Notes: a model not told the origin generated them from the letters alone. Positions 24,529-34,284 are shown, numbered from the stretch's first letter. The stretch: DNA of 64,000 nucleotides from Pseudomonadota bacterium (GCA_029779845.1 JAKOZT010000015.1:1-64000), one strand, 5' to 3'. Numbers and translations: made by a program.

Positions 24529-25428
24529 ATGGACGACGACCCGCTCCGCCAGGTGCGCCGCTTCAACCGCACCGTCACGCGCCGCATCGGCGTGCTCGGC
24601 GACGACTACCTCGGCAGCGGCCGCCCGCTGGGCGAGGCGCGGCTGCTGTTCGAGATCGGGCAGGGCGGCGCGACGGCGCGCGAACTGCGCGCGCGCCTGG
24701 CGCTGGATTCGGGCTACCTGAGCCGCATGCTGCGCAGGCTGGAAGCGCAGAAGCTGGTGCTGTCGCGGCCCGACCAGAGCGACGCGCGCGTGCGGCGCGT
24801 CACGCTCACCGCCAAGGGCCGGCGCGAGTGGGCGCTGCTCGACCAGCGCTCGAAGGATCTGGCGGCCTCGCTGCTGGAGCCGCTGGGCGCCTCGCAGCGC
24901 GAACGCCTGCTGGCGGCTATGGCCGAGGTGGAACGGCTGCTGCGCGCGTCGGCCGTGACGATAGCCGCCGCCGATCCGTTCAGCGAAGAGGCGCGAGCGT
25001 GCATCCAGGCCTACTTCGAGGAACTGCAGCAGCGCTTCGACGAAGGCTTCGATCCCGCGCTCACCGTGTCCGCCGACCCCGAGGAACTGGTGCCGCCTTC
25101 GGGATGGCTGCTCGTCGCGCGGCTCGACGGCGCGGCCGTGGGCTGCGGGGCGCTGAAGGTCCAGGGCGGCGGCCACGGCGAGATCAAGCGCATGTGGGTC
25201 GCACCCTCCGCGCGCGGCCTGGGCATCGCCCGGCGCCTGCTGGAGGCGCTCGAATCCCACGCGATCGCCGCCGGCGTCGACGTGCTGCGGCTCGACACCA
25301 ACCGCCATCTCACCGAAGCCCGCCAGCTCTATGCGCGTCACGGCTACGTCGAGATCGCGCCGTACAACGGCAATCCCTACGCGCACCACTGGTTCGAGAA
25401 GCGCGGCCTGCGTGGCCGTGCGCTATGA
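24529..25428 (+). CDS. MarR-GNAT fusion (bifunctional HTH regulator/N-acetyltransferase)
   Basis: A 299-residue protein. Residues 1-145 are a MarR winged helix (GEARLLFEIGQGGATARELRARLALDSGYLSRMLRRLEAQKLV, then SDARVRRVTLTAKGR). Residues 150-299 are a GNAT domain with the acetyl-CoA loop IKRMWVAPSARGLGIARRLLEALE and the end motif YARHGYVEI. Such fusions are known; the acetyl-transfer substrate is generally undefined. The gene starts directly after a perfect 20-bp palindrome. It overlaps the stop of convergent hepT by 6 nt. Confidence 0.9.
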   Translation: MDDDPLRQVRRFNRTVTRRIGVLGDDYLGSGRPLGEARLLFEIGQGGATARELRARLALDSGYLSRMLRRLEAQKLVLSRPDQSDARVRRVTLTAKGRREWALLDQRSKDLAASLLEPLGASQRERLLAAMAEVERLLRASAVTIAAADPFSEEARACIQAYFEELQQRFDEGFDPALTVSADPEELVPPSGWLLVARLDGAAVGCGALKVQGGGHGEIKRMWVAPSARGLGIARRLLEALESHAIAAGVDVLRLDTNRHLTEARQLYARHGYVEIAPYNGNPYAHHWFEKRGLRGRAL

Positions 25429-25803
25429 CGCCGACGTGCCCTCGTCACGCGCGAGCTTCTCGGCGACGTCGCGAACCTGCCGCGCCAGCCCGGGCAGATC
25501 CGCATGGATCGTCTTCCAGACGATTTCGAAGTCCACCTTGAAGTAGCCGTGCGCGAGCGCGTTGCGCATCTGGTAGGCGAACGCCAGGGGCAGCTGCGGG
25601 TGAGCCGCCGCGAACGCCGGGTTGTGCTTCTCGATGTTGTTGCTGGCCTCGCCGATGATTTCGAAGTTGCGGATCACGGCGTCCTGCACGAGTTGATCGC
25701 CGAGGAAGGTCGCTTCGGTCAATTCCCCGGTGTAGCGCTCGATGCGCTCGATGGCTTCGAGGATGTGCGCCAGATAGTCACCGAGGCGCTGGTCGCGGCT
25801 CAT
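25423..25803 (-). CDS. hepT: HepT-family (DUF86, HEPN) toxin
   Basis: A 126-residue all-helical HEPN protein. The RX4HxY RNase signature is R80-N-A-L-A-H85-G-Y87. In characterised MntA/HepT systems HepT is an RNase toxin that is neutralised when MntA AMPylates the Tyr of this motif. All three residues are present, so it looks intact. Its ATG overlaps the MntA TGA (ATGA), giving the usual antitoxin-first order. Confidence 0.9.
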   Translation of the reverse strand: MSRDQRLGDYLAHILEAIERIERYTGELTEATFLGDQLVQDAVIRNFEIIGEASNNIEKHNPAFAAAHPQLPLAFAYQMRNALAHGYFKVDFEIVWKTIHADLPGLARQVRDVAEKLARDEGTSAS

Positions 25804-26090
25804 ACCGGACGGGCCTGGGCCAGCACCTCGGCGCGGAACTTGTCGGGCAGGGCGTTGGGCGTCAGCACGTCCACGCTCACGCCCAGCAACTGGCCCAGCT
25901 CGTGGCGGATCGCGCCGATGTCGAACAAGGTCGTCTCCGGCGTCGGGTCGACGAGGATGTCGAGGTCGCTGCCTTCCCTGTCGTCGCCGTGCAGCACGGA
26001 GCCGAACACGCGCGCATTGCGCGCGCGGTGCGACTCGACCACGCGACGGATCGCGGCGCGGTTCGTGTCCAGGACGTCGGAAGGCTTCAT
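25800..26090 (-). CDS. mntA: MntA-family nucleotidyltransferase antitoxin
   Basis: A 96-residue minimal nucleotidyltransferase. The GSX10DXD motif is complete (G30, S31, D42, D44), so it should be able to AMPylate HepT rather than being a dead antitoxin. It follows the BatA-like gene by 45 nt in the same direction and is coupled to hepT by a 4-nt overlap. No clear own promoter is visible. Confidence 0.9.
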   Translation of the reverse strand: MKPSDVLDTNRAAIRRVVESHRARNARVFGSVLHGDDREGSDLDILVDPTPETTLFDIGAIRHELGQLLGVSVDVLTPNALPDKFRAEVLAQARPV

Positions 26091-26135
26091 GCGTCTTGCA
26101 GTGTTCGGATCATGATAGCCAGACGGCCGCCGCCC

Positions 26136-27182
26136 TCACGCCACCCGCCCGAACCAAGCCACCGACAAGCCCGCCGCCGCCGCGACCAGCAGCGCGCCGA
26201 GCGCCGCGAACAGCGCGCTGATCTCGGTCTCCTTCTTCTCGACCACCAGCCGCGTCGACAGGCCCTGGTAGACCTTCTTCAGGTCTTCGGCGGTGCCGGC
26301 GTAGAAGTAGTCGGCGCGGGTGACCTGGGCGACGGCCTTGAGCGCGTCCTCGTCGAGGCGCACGCGCATCGACCAGCCCTCGAAGCCGATGGTCTCGCCC
26401 TCCTTGGTGCCGATGCCCACCGTGTAGACGCGCACGCCGCGGTCGGCGGCCATCTTGGCGGCTTCCACCGGGTCGGGGCCGGTGGTGCGCTGGCCGTCGG
26501 TCAGCATGATGATCGCCGCCGAGCCGTACGAGCCCGGCTCCACCGGCGTGAAGTCGGGCTGGGGCTTGTCGCCGGGCGAGGGCGGCATCGCCTTCTGGCC
26601 GGTGATCTGCGACAGGTCGATGCCGGCGTCGGGGAACAGCGCCGCCAGCGACAGCACGATGCCGCTGCCGGTGGCGGTGCCGCGCTGCAGCTGGAAGCGG
26701 TCGATCGCGGCATAGACGTCGTCGCGGCTGTGCGTGGGCGGCTGCACGATCGCCGCGGTGCCGGCGAACTGCACCACCGCGACGCGCACGCTGCGCGGCA
26801 GCTCGGCGACGAAGGCCTTGGCCGCTTCCTGCGCGGCCACCAGGCGGTTCGGCTGCACGTCGGCGGCGCGCATGCTGCCCGACACGTCCATCGCCAGCAC
26901 GATGGTCTCCTGCTGCGAGGGCAGCGTGATCACGGCGGCGGGCCGCGCCGCGGCCAGCAGCAGCACGGCGATGGCCAGCAGCATCAGCGCCGGCGGCACG
27001 TGGCGCTTCCAGGACGCCGACTTGCCCATCGCCTGCTTGACGAGCGCGAGGTTGGCGTAGCGCAGCGCGGTCTTCTTGCGCCGGCCGAGCAGCCACAGGT
27101 AGCCCAGCACCAGCAGCGGCACGGCCACGAGCAGCCACAGCATCTCGGGCCAGATGAAGTTGAGCGGGAAGCCGTTCTTCAC
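26136..27182 (-). CDS. BatA-like von Willebrand factor A membrane protein
   Basis: A 348-residue inner-membrane protein: two N-terminal hydrophobic segments (residues 10-32 and 62-82), a VWA domain with an intact MIDAS (DVSGSM, TDGQRT), and a C-terminal membrane helix (about 320-340). It belongs to the MoxR-DUF58-VWA cluster, which is thought to work as a chaperone-like system for assembling or activating envelope proteins under stress. The start is GTG 27182, overlapping the DUF58 stop (GTGA). No BatB or BatD gene follows. Confidence 0.88.
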   Translation of the reverse strand: MKNGFPLNFIWPEMLWLLVAVPLLVLGYLWLLGRRKKTALRYANLALVKQAMGKSASWKRHVPPALMLLAIAVLLLAAARPAAVITLPSQQETIVLAMDVSGSMRAADVQPNRLVAAQEAAKAFVAELPRSVRVAVVQFAGTAAIVQPPTHSRDDVYAAIDRFQLQRGTATGSGIVLSLAALFPDAGIDLSQITGQKAMPPSPGDKPQPDFTPVEPGSYGSAAIIMLTDGQRTTGPDPVEAAKMAADRGVRVYTVGIGTKEGETIGFEGWSMRVRLDEDALKAVAQVTRADYFYAGTAEDLKKVYQGLSTRLVVEKKETEISALFAALGALLVAAAAGLSVAWFGRVA

Positions 27183-28121
27183 GACGCCCTCCGCGACGGG
27201 TTTTGCATCAGGTGCGGCGCCGGCGCGTTGCCCGATGCGAGCCGCGCGCGCTGGCGGCGCAGGTCGGCGAAGCGCGCGATGGCGTCGAGCAGGTCGTCGT
27301 CGGTGGCGAGCTCGAGCGCGTCGACGCCGGCCTGCGCGAGCGATGCCAGCAAGGCGCCCTCGCGCGCGGCGGCGGCGGCGGCGAAGCGCCGGCGGAAGCC
27401 TTCGTCATGGGTGTCGACGAGCAGCTGCTCGCCGGTCTCGGCATCGCGCATCGTCACCAGGCCGAGGTCGGGCAGCTCGCGCTCCAGCGGGTCGGACAGG
27501 CGCACCGCCGTCACGTCGTGCCGGCGCGAGAGTTCGGCCAGCGCCTGCTCCCAGCCCGGCGGGCTGATGAAGTCGGAGACCACGAACACCGTGCTGCGCC
27601 GCTTGACGATGCGCTGCCCGGCGATCAGCAGCTCGCGCAGCTGCGTCGCGCCGGGCGGCGCCTCGGCGGGGCGCTGCGCCATGCGCTGCAGCAGGTTCAG
27701 CACGTGCACGCGCCCGCTGCGCGCCGGGATCACGGTGTCGACCTCGGTGCCGTACAGCAGCGCGCCGACGCGGTTGCCGTGGCGCGTCAGCAGCCGCGCC
27801 AGCACGCCGACGAACTCGCGCGCCACGCCGCGCTTGGCGCGCGTGCCGGAGCCGAAGTCGACGCTCGCGCTCAGGTCGACCAGGAACCACGCCGCCACCT
27901 CGCGGTCTTCGGTGAACTGGCGCACATAGGGCGTCTGCAGCCGCGCGGTGACGTTCCAGTCGATGTGGCGCACGTCGTCGTGGTGCTGGTATTCGCGCAG
28001 GTCGGCGAGGTCCAGCCCGGCGCCGCGCATCAGCGTGCGGTAGTCGCCCTGCAGCAGGCCGTCGAGACGGCGGATCACCGTCCATTCGAGACGGCGCAGC
28101 AGGGCGTCGGAATCCGACGCG

Positions 28122-28150
<29 letters not shown>
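27179..28150 (-). CDS. DUF58 domain-containing protein
   Basis: A 323-residue cytoplasmic protein with the DUF58 core (GLDLADLREYQHHDDVRHIDWNVTARLQTPYVRQFTEDRE, then WFLVDLSASVDFGSG), a VWA-like fold with a modified MIDAS. It is always linked to MoxR ATPases. Here it overlaps moxR by 29 nt and the BatA-like gene by 4 nt, so the three are translationally coupled. The start at 28150 is preferred to 28180. Confidence 0.9.
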
Positions 28151-29138
<988 letters not shown>

Positions 29139-29161
29139 CGTGCTCCTCGTGTCGACTTCGG

Positions 29162-30145
29162 TCAGAAGGGGGGCATGCCCGCGCCCTGCGCGGCGTTCTC
29201 GATCGGCACCGCGAAGCCGATGCCGACGAACACGCGCTGGCGCGTCGGGTTCAGGATGGCGGTGACGATGCCGACCACCTCGCCGTCCATCGTCACCAGC
29301 GGGCCGCCCGAGTTGCCGGGATTGGCGGCGGCATCGAACTGGATCAGGTTGGTCAGCGTGCGTTCGCCCTCGGGGGAGCGGAACTCGCGCTTCAGCCCCG
29401 AGACGATGCCCTCCGAGGCCGACGGCCCGACGCCGAACGGGAATCCCACCGCCATCACGCGGTCGCCGGGCTGCAGATCGGCGGTGCCGCGCATCGTGGC
29501 GGCGGCGAGGTCGTCGGGGATCTTGGTGGCGCGCAGCACCGCGAGGTCGTGCTCGGGCATCACGGTCAGCAGCCTGGCATCGGCTTCCAGGCCGTCCATG
29601 AAGGTCACGCGCACGCGCTCGGCGCCCATCACCACGTGCAGGTTGGTCAGGATGGTGCCGTTGTCCACGATCACCACGCCGGCGCCGACGCCGCGCTCCT
29701 CGAAGCCGGGCAGCTCGCTGCCGTCGCCCTTCGCGCGGGCGTCCTCGCCGCCGTCGCGGCGCGGCTTCTTGGCGGCGTGCGGCGTTTCGCCCTCGCGGTC
29801 GTAGCCGACCACGCGCACCACCGAAGGGATGATCTTGTCGTAGGCCCTGGCCGCCGCCGAGGCGAGCGGCTTCTCAGCGATCGACTCGCGCACCAGGTGG
29901 TCGATCTGTTCGAAGGTCAGCGGCGCGGGCGGGCGCGGGGCGCCGTGCCACAGGATCGCGCCCAGCACGGCCAGCAGCGCCGCGGCGATCCACAGCGCGC
30001 GTTCGTGGCGGACGGCGAAGGCGCGCAGGCGGGAGGGGCGGGATGCGGCGGCGGGCGTCTCGGGCGCGCTCGCCGGCGCGGGCGGCGGCTCGGCAGGGGC
30101 GGCCACCCCCCGGCGAGATCGGCTGTACAGCGGTGCCTTCTTCAT
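29162..30145 (-). CDS. Membrane-anchored S1C (HtrA-like) serine protease without PDZ domain
   Basis: A 327-residue protein: Pro/Ala-rich cytoplasmic N-terminus, one membrane helix (about residues 49-66) and a periplasmic trypsin-like domain with H170 (TNLHVV), D200 (PEHDLAVL) and S279 (NPGNSGGPL). It ends soon after the protease domain, so the C-terminal PDZ domains of DegP/DegS are absent. It is probably first in the operon with moxR, DUF58 and the BatA-like gene, which suggests an envelope quality-control role. Start 30145 has GGAG upstream and places the membrane helix sensibly. Confidence 0.88.
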   Translation of the reverse strand: MKKAPLYSRSRRGVAAPAEPPPAPASAPETPAAASRPSRLRAFAVRHERALWIAAALLAVLGAILWHGAPRPPAPLTFEQIDHLVRESIAEKPLASAAARAYDKIIPSVVRVVGYDREGETPHAAKKPRRDGGEDARAKGDGSELPGFEERGVGAGVVIVDNGTILTNLHVVMGAERVRVTFMDGLEADARLLTVMPEHDLAVLRATKIPDDLAAATMRGTADLQPGDRVMAVGFPFGVGPSASEGIVSGLKREFRSPEGERTLTNLIQFDAAANPGNSGGPLVTMDGEVVGIVTAILNPTRQRVFVGIGFAVPIENAAQGAGMPPF

Positions 30146-30240
30146 CGGCTGCTCCGGCGCGGCGCCCACGGGACGGGATGCGCTGCAACGGTAGCACGTC
30201 CGGCCGGGCCGCGTCAGCAGAGCAGGCATCATCGAGGCCC

Positions 30241-31047
30241 ATGTGGATCGACACGCACTGCCACCTCGATGCGCCCGAGTTCGACGCCGACCGCGACGCG
30301 GTGGTGGCGCGTGCGCGTGCCGAAGGCGTTTCGCAGATCGTCATTCCGGCGGTGGAGGCGGCGAACTTCGCGGCGGTGCGCATGCTGGCGCAGACCCACG
30401 GCTTCGCCTACGCGCTGGGCATCCACCCGCTGTTCGTCGCGCGTTCGGCCGACGAGGATCTGGAACGGCTCGATGGCGAACTGGCGCGCCTGCACGCCGA
30501 CCCGCGGCTCGTGGCCGTCGGCGAGATCGGGCTGGACCACTTCGTGCCGGGGCAGGACCGCGAGCGCCAGGAGCGTTTCTACGTGGCGCAGCTGAAGATC
30601 GCGCGCCGCCGCGGCCTGCCGGTGATCCTGCACGTGCGGCGCTCGGCCGATGCGCTGCTCAAGCAACTGCGCCGCATCGAGGTGCCGGGTGGCATCGCCC
30701 ACGCCTTCAACGGCAGCGCGCAGCAGGCGCAGGCCTTCATCGAGCGCGGCCTGAAGCTCGGCTTCGGCGGCGCCGCCACCTTCGAGCGCGCCTTGCAGAT
30801 CCGCGAGCTGGCGCGCACGCTGCCATTGGCCTCGATCGTCGCCGAGACCGATGCGCCCGACATCCCGCCGCAGTGGCTGTACCGCACCGCCGAGCAGCGC
30901 GCGGCCGGCGAATCCAGCCGCAACGAGCCGGCCGAGTTGCCGCGCATCGGCGCCGTGCTGGCGGATCTGCGCGGCATGCCGGTAGAGGAATTCGCCGCCA
31001 CGACCGCCGCCAACGCGCATGCCGCGCTGCCGAGGCTCGCCGCATGA
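30241..31047 (+). CDS. TatD-family metal-dependent nuclease/hydrolase
   Basis: A 268-residue TIM-barrel hydrolase. The metal ligands appear in MWIDTHCHLD, VGEIGLDHF, LPVILHVRRS, HAFNGS and ETDAPDIPP. TatD proteins are DNases (3'-5' exonuclease, AP endonuclease), and some act on D-aminoacyl-tRNA. No Shine-Dalgarno sequence precedes the ATG. Its TGA overlaps the ATG of a 30-codon mini-ORF that leads into the DNA glycosylase gene, placing two DNA-repair-type functions in one transcript. Confidence 0.92.
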   Translation: MWIDTHCHLDAPEFDADRDAVVARARAEGVSQIVIPAVEAANFAAVRMLAQTHGFAYALGIHPLFVARSADEDLERLDGELARLHADPRLVAVGEIGLDHFVPGQDRERQERFYVAQLKIARRRGLPVILHVRRSADALLKQLRRIEVPGGIAHAFNGSAQQAQAFIERGLKLGFGGAATFERALQIRELARTLPLASIVAETDAPDIPPQWLYRTAEQRAAGESSRNEPAELPRIGAVLADLRGMPVEEFAATTAANAHAALPRLAA

Positions 31048-31136
31048 AGCGGGCCGAGCGCTGGGCCGCTCCCGAGCCGGCCCGCATCCCCTCGGGGGAT
31101 CGCCCGGCGTACCCGTCGGGCGAGGGGCAGTCATGA
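31044..31136 (+). CDS. Translationally coupled 30-residue mini-ORF within an intergenic repeat (copy A)
   Basis: A 30-codon frame whose ATG overlaps the tatD stop (ATGA) and whose TGA overlaps the start of the next gene (ATGA). Its product shares the core PSGDRPxYPSxEGQ and 20 of 29 aligned residues with a second copy at 52999-53088 between kynU and kynA. The RNA can also fold: outer stem CCCCTCG/CGAGGGG, inner stem CCGGCG/CGTCGG. Whether the peptide or the hairpin is selected is unknown. It could equally be called a repeat element. Confidence 0.5.
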   Translation: MKRAERWAAPEPARIPSGDRPAYPSGEGQS

Positions 31137-31630
31137 GCGAAGTCCTGCAAGGCCTCGCCCCGGTGATCGCGCCCGAGACGCGCCTCGTCGTGCTGGGCAG
31201 CTTCCCGAGCGTGGCCTCGCTGCGCGCGCAGCAGTACTACGCGCATCCGCGCAACCAGTTCTGGCCGCTGCTGTCGGCGATCTGGGGCGTCGATCTCGTC
31301 GCGATGCCGTACCCGGCGCGCCTGGCCGAAGTGAAGCGCCGCGGCCTGGGCATCTGGGACGTCTACGCCAGCTGCCGCCGCGAAGGCAGCCTGGACAGCG
31401 CGATCGAAGACAGCGCGCCCAACGACCTCGCGAGCCTGCAGCGCCGCGCGCCCCGGCTCGAAGCCGTCGCGCACAACGGCGGCGAATCGGCGCGCGCGAT
31501 GGCCGTCACGCGCACGCTCGGCGTCGAGGTGCTGCGCCTGCCCTCCACCAGCCCGGCCAACGCGAGCTGGAGCTTCGAGCGCAAGCTCGCCGCCTGGCGC
31601 GAGGCCTTCATGAAACACGGACTGGCATGA
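31133..31630 (+). CDS. Family 6 uracil-DNA glycosylase superfamily: DNA-deoxyinosine glycosylase
   Basis: A 165-residue glycosylase. GSFPSVASLRAQQYYAHPRNQFWPLL matches the hypoxanthine-DNA glycosylase (UDG family 6) motif, with the catalytic Asn (N41) in HPRNQFW. LPSTSPANASWSFERKLAAW is the second conserved motif (SPAN). It removes deaminated adenine (hypoxanthine) from DNA. The ATG is coupled to the mini-ORF stop; the TGA overlaps the next gene by 4 nt. Confidence 0.9.
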   Translation: MSEVLQGLAPVIAPETRLVVLGSFPSVASLRAQQYYAHPRNQFWPLLSAIWGVDLVAMPYPARLAEVKRRGLGIWDVYASCRREGSLDSAIEDSAPNDLASLQRRAPRLEAVAHNGGESARAMAVTRTLGVEVLRLPSTSPANASWSFERKLAAWREAFMKHGLA

Positions 31631-32409
31631 CGACGAAAAAAAAAGCCGCCCCCGACCTGGCCCCCGCCACCACTTCCGAGCACGCCGGCGTGCGCTACCT
31701 GCACCTGGGCACGCCCTGGGTGCAGGGCGCGATGCGGCTGCGCAAGCCGCAGGCGATCGAGCTGGAATACGTGCAGCGCATGATGGCCTGGATGCTGCTG
31801 CGCCCCAGCGCCGAGCTGGAGCAGGGCCACGCGGTGCAGCTCGGCCTGGGCGCCGGCGCGATCACGCGCTTCACGCAGGGCGTGATGAAGATGCAGACCA
31901 CAGTGGTCGAGCTGAATCCGAGCGTGATCGCGGCGAACCGGATGTCCTTCCGCCTGCCGGCCGAGGGCGAGCGCTTTCGCGTGCTGGAGATGGATGCGCA
32001 GCACTACCTCGACGAAGTCGCCGAGCCGGCTTCCATCGACGTGCTGTGCGTCGACCTCTACGACCATGAGGCCGCCGGCCCGGTGCTCGACAGCGCCGCC
32101 TTCTACGCCGCCTGCGCCCGTGCGCTGGGCGAGGGCGGCGTGATGAGCGTCAACCTGTTCGGCCGCCACGCCAGCTTCGAGCGCAGCGCCCGACGTATCG
32201 CCGCCGCGTTCAAGGGCGGCACGGTCATCTCCCTGCAGCCGACGCGCGAAGGCAACACCATCGTGCTGGCGCTCAAGCACGCGAAGCTGCCCGAGCGTGA
32301 AGAACTCGCCGCCCGCGCGCAACGGATAGACACCGCCTACGCCTTGCCGGCGCGAAAATGGCTGCGCATGATCCGGCCCTTGCCGGACACCGTGGCCGCA
32401 CCCGCATGA
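31627..32409 (+). CDS. Spermidine synthase-like SAM-dependent protein
   Basis: A 260-residue protein with a Rossmann-type SAM fold of the spermidine synthase class: AVQLGLGAGAITRF (motif I), TTVVELNPSVIAANR, VLEMDAQHYLDE and VLCVDLYDHEA. The N-terminal tetramerisation domain of true SpeE is shortened, so polyamine synthesis is not certain; it may be a methyltransferase-like relative. ATGA overlaps join it to the DNA glycosylase gene and the GspE-type ATPase gene. Confidence 0.82.
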   Translation: MTTKKKAAPDLAPATTSEHAGVRYLHLGTPWVQGAMRLRKPQAIELEYVQRMMAWMLLRPSAELEQGHAVQLGLGAGAITRFTQGVMKMQTTVVELNPSVIAANRMSFRLPAEGERFRVLEMDAQHYLDEVAEPASIDVLCVDLYDHEAAGPVLDSAAFYAACARALGEGGVMSVNLFGRHASFERSARRIAAAFKGGTVISLQPTREGNTIVLALKHAKLPEREELAARAQRIDTAYALPARKWLRMIRPLPDTVAAPA

Positions 32410-34193
32410 ACGCTCCCGACCTCATCGAAAAACCGCACGTCGGCCCGCTCGACTGGCGCGTGCTGCTGCGCTGGCTGCGCAAGGACGGCGTCTTGAGCGA
32501 CGAGGTCGCGCGCGCCACCGAAAAACGCTTCCACGGCACCGACAGCCGCCAGCACCCGCTGGTGCGCATCGCCGGCCTCGGCCTGCTGCGCGACAAGGAG
32601 CCGGGCAAGGGCCGCGTGCTCGACGTGGAGGCGCTCACCGAATGGCTGGCCGCGCGCGTCAAGCTGCCCTACCTGCGCATCGATCCGCTGAAGGTCGACG
32701 TCGGCCGCGTCGCCGAGGTGATGTCGATCAGCTACGCCGAGCGGCGCCGCGCGCTGCCGCTGAACGTCGGGCTGCGCGAGGTCACCATCGGCACCTGCGA
32801 GCCCTGCGATCTCGGCTGGGTCAGCGAGATCGAGGCGCACACCGGCCGTCCGGTGCGGCTGGTGGTGGTGAGCCCGGCCGAACTGCAGAAGTACACCACC
32901 GAGTTCTATTCGCTGTCGCGCTCGGTGCGCGCCGCGATCAAGACCGGCGAGACCTCGGCGATCGCCAGCTTCGAGCAGCTCGTCGAGCTGGGCCGCAGCA
33001 ACAAGCAGCTCGACGCCAACGACCAGGGCGTGGTGCAGGTGGTCGACTGGCTGTGGCAGTACGCCTTCGACCAGCGCGCCAGCGACATCCACCTCGAGCC
33101 GCGCCGCGAGCGCTCGGTGATCCGCTTCCGCATCGACGGCGTGATGCACAACGTCTACCAGGTGCCGCCGGGCGTGCTCAACGCGATGATCGCGCGCATC
33201 AAGCTGCTCGGCCGCATGGACGTGGTCGAAAAGCGCCGCCCGCTGGACGGCCGCATCAAGACGCGCAATCCGGCCGGCGAGGAAGTGGAGATGCGCCTGT
33301 CGACGCTGCCCACCGCCTTCGGCGAGAAGATGGTGATGCGCATCTTCGACCCCGAGACCACGGTCAAGTCGATCGACGCGCTCGGCTTCGGCGCGCACGA
33401 CGGCAAGCGCTGGGAAGAGCTGGTCACGCAGGCGCACGGCATCATCCTCGTGACCGGCCCGACGGGCTCGGGCAAGACCACCACGCTGTACTCGACGCTG
33501 CGCCGCCTGGCCACCGACGAGGTCAACGTCTGCACGGTGGAAGACCCGATCGAGATGATCCAGCCGGCCTTCAACCAGACGCAGGTGCAGCCGGCCATCG
33601 ACCTGAACTTCGCCGAGGGCCTGCGCGCGCTGATGCGGCAGGACCCGGACATCATCATGGTCGGCGAGATCCGCGACCTGGAGACCGCCGAGATGGCGAT
33701 CCAGGCCGCGCTGACCGGCCACCTCGTCTTCAGCACGCTGCACACCAACGATTCGGTGACGGCGATCACCCGGCTCGAAGACCTGGGCGTGCCGCCGTAC
33801 CTGATCGGCGCGACGGTGATCGGCGTGCTGGCGCAGCGCCTGGTGCGCACGCTGTGCCCGGCCTGCAAGCAGCCCGACGATGCGCTGTCGCGCGACGCGC
33901 TCGGCGAGTTCGTCAAGCCCTGGCGGCTGAGCGGCGCGGTCAAGCCGTACAAGCCGGTCGGCTGCCTCGAATGCCGCATGACCGGCTACCGCGGCCGCGC
34001 GGGCCTGTACGAGCTGCTGACCATCGGCGAGGACGAGCGCCAGTGCATCACCCCCACCACCGACCTGGCGCGCCTGCGCAAGCATGCGCTGCACGGCGGC
34101 CTGCGCCCGCTGCGCGTGGCCGGGGCGATGAAGGTGGCCGAGGGCCTGACGACGATGGAAGAAGTCCTGCGTGCCACCCCGGGCTGGGAGTGA
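32406..34193 (+). CDS. GspE/PulE/PilB-family secretion ATPase (orphan)
   Basis: A 595-residue type II secretion/type IV pilus ATPase: N-terminal MshEN/T2SSE_N-type region, then GPTGSGKTTTLYSTLRRL (Walker A, about residue 350), Asp box EDPIEMI, Walker B IIMVGEIRDLETAEMAIQAALTGH, and a zinc-binding CPAC...CLEC tetracysteine loop typical of GspE/PilB. No platform protein, pilin or secretin gene is next to it, so it may serve a remote pilus or secretion system. It overlaps the preceding gene by 4 nt. Confidence 0.93.
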   Translation: MNAPDLIEKPHVGPLDWRVLLRWLRKDGVLSDEVARATEKRFHGTDSRQHPLVRIAGLGLLRDKEPGKGRVLDVEALTEWLAARVKLPYLRIDPLKVDVGRVAEVMSISYAERRRALPLNVGLREVTIGTCEPCDLGWVSEIEAHTGRPVRLVVVSPAELQKYTTEFYSLSRSVRAAIKTGETSAIASFEQLVELGRSNKQLDANDQGVVQVVDWLWQYAFDQRASDIHLEPRRERSVIRFRIDGVMHNVYQVPPGVLNAMIARIKLLGRMDVVEKRRPLDGRIKTRNPAGEEVEMRLSTLPTAFGEKMVMRIFDPETTVKSIDALGFGAHDGKRWEELVTQAHGIILVTGPTGSGKTTTLYSTLRRLATDEVNVCTVEDPIEMIQPAFNQTQVQPAIDLNFAEGLRALMRQDPDIIMVGEIRDLETAEMAIQAALTGHLVFSTLHTNDSVTAITRLEDLGVPPYLIGATVIGVLAQRLVRTLCPACKQPDDALSRDALGEFVKPWRLSGAVKPYKPVGCLECRMTGYRGRAGLYELLTIGEDERQCITPTTDLARLRKHALHGGLRPLRVAGAMKVAEGLTTMEEVLRATPGWE

Positions 34194-34241
34194 GTGGCCC
34201 CGCTACGTGTAAACCACACAGGTCACTGGGACATCGCTGCC

Positions 34242-34247
34242 TAGAAT
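34242..34247 (+). promoter_or_regulatory. Probable -10 element of tctBA
   Basis: TAGAAT lies 38 nt before the tctB start in a 91-nt gap. GTGT-AAACC-ACAC, a small inverted repeat (about 34207-34219), lies upstream near the expected -35 position and could be a regulator site. No consensus -35 is seen. Confidence 0.4.
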
Positions 34248-34284
34248 CCGCCGCGAACCATTCCCTACGCGGAGGAGAAAAGCG

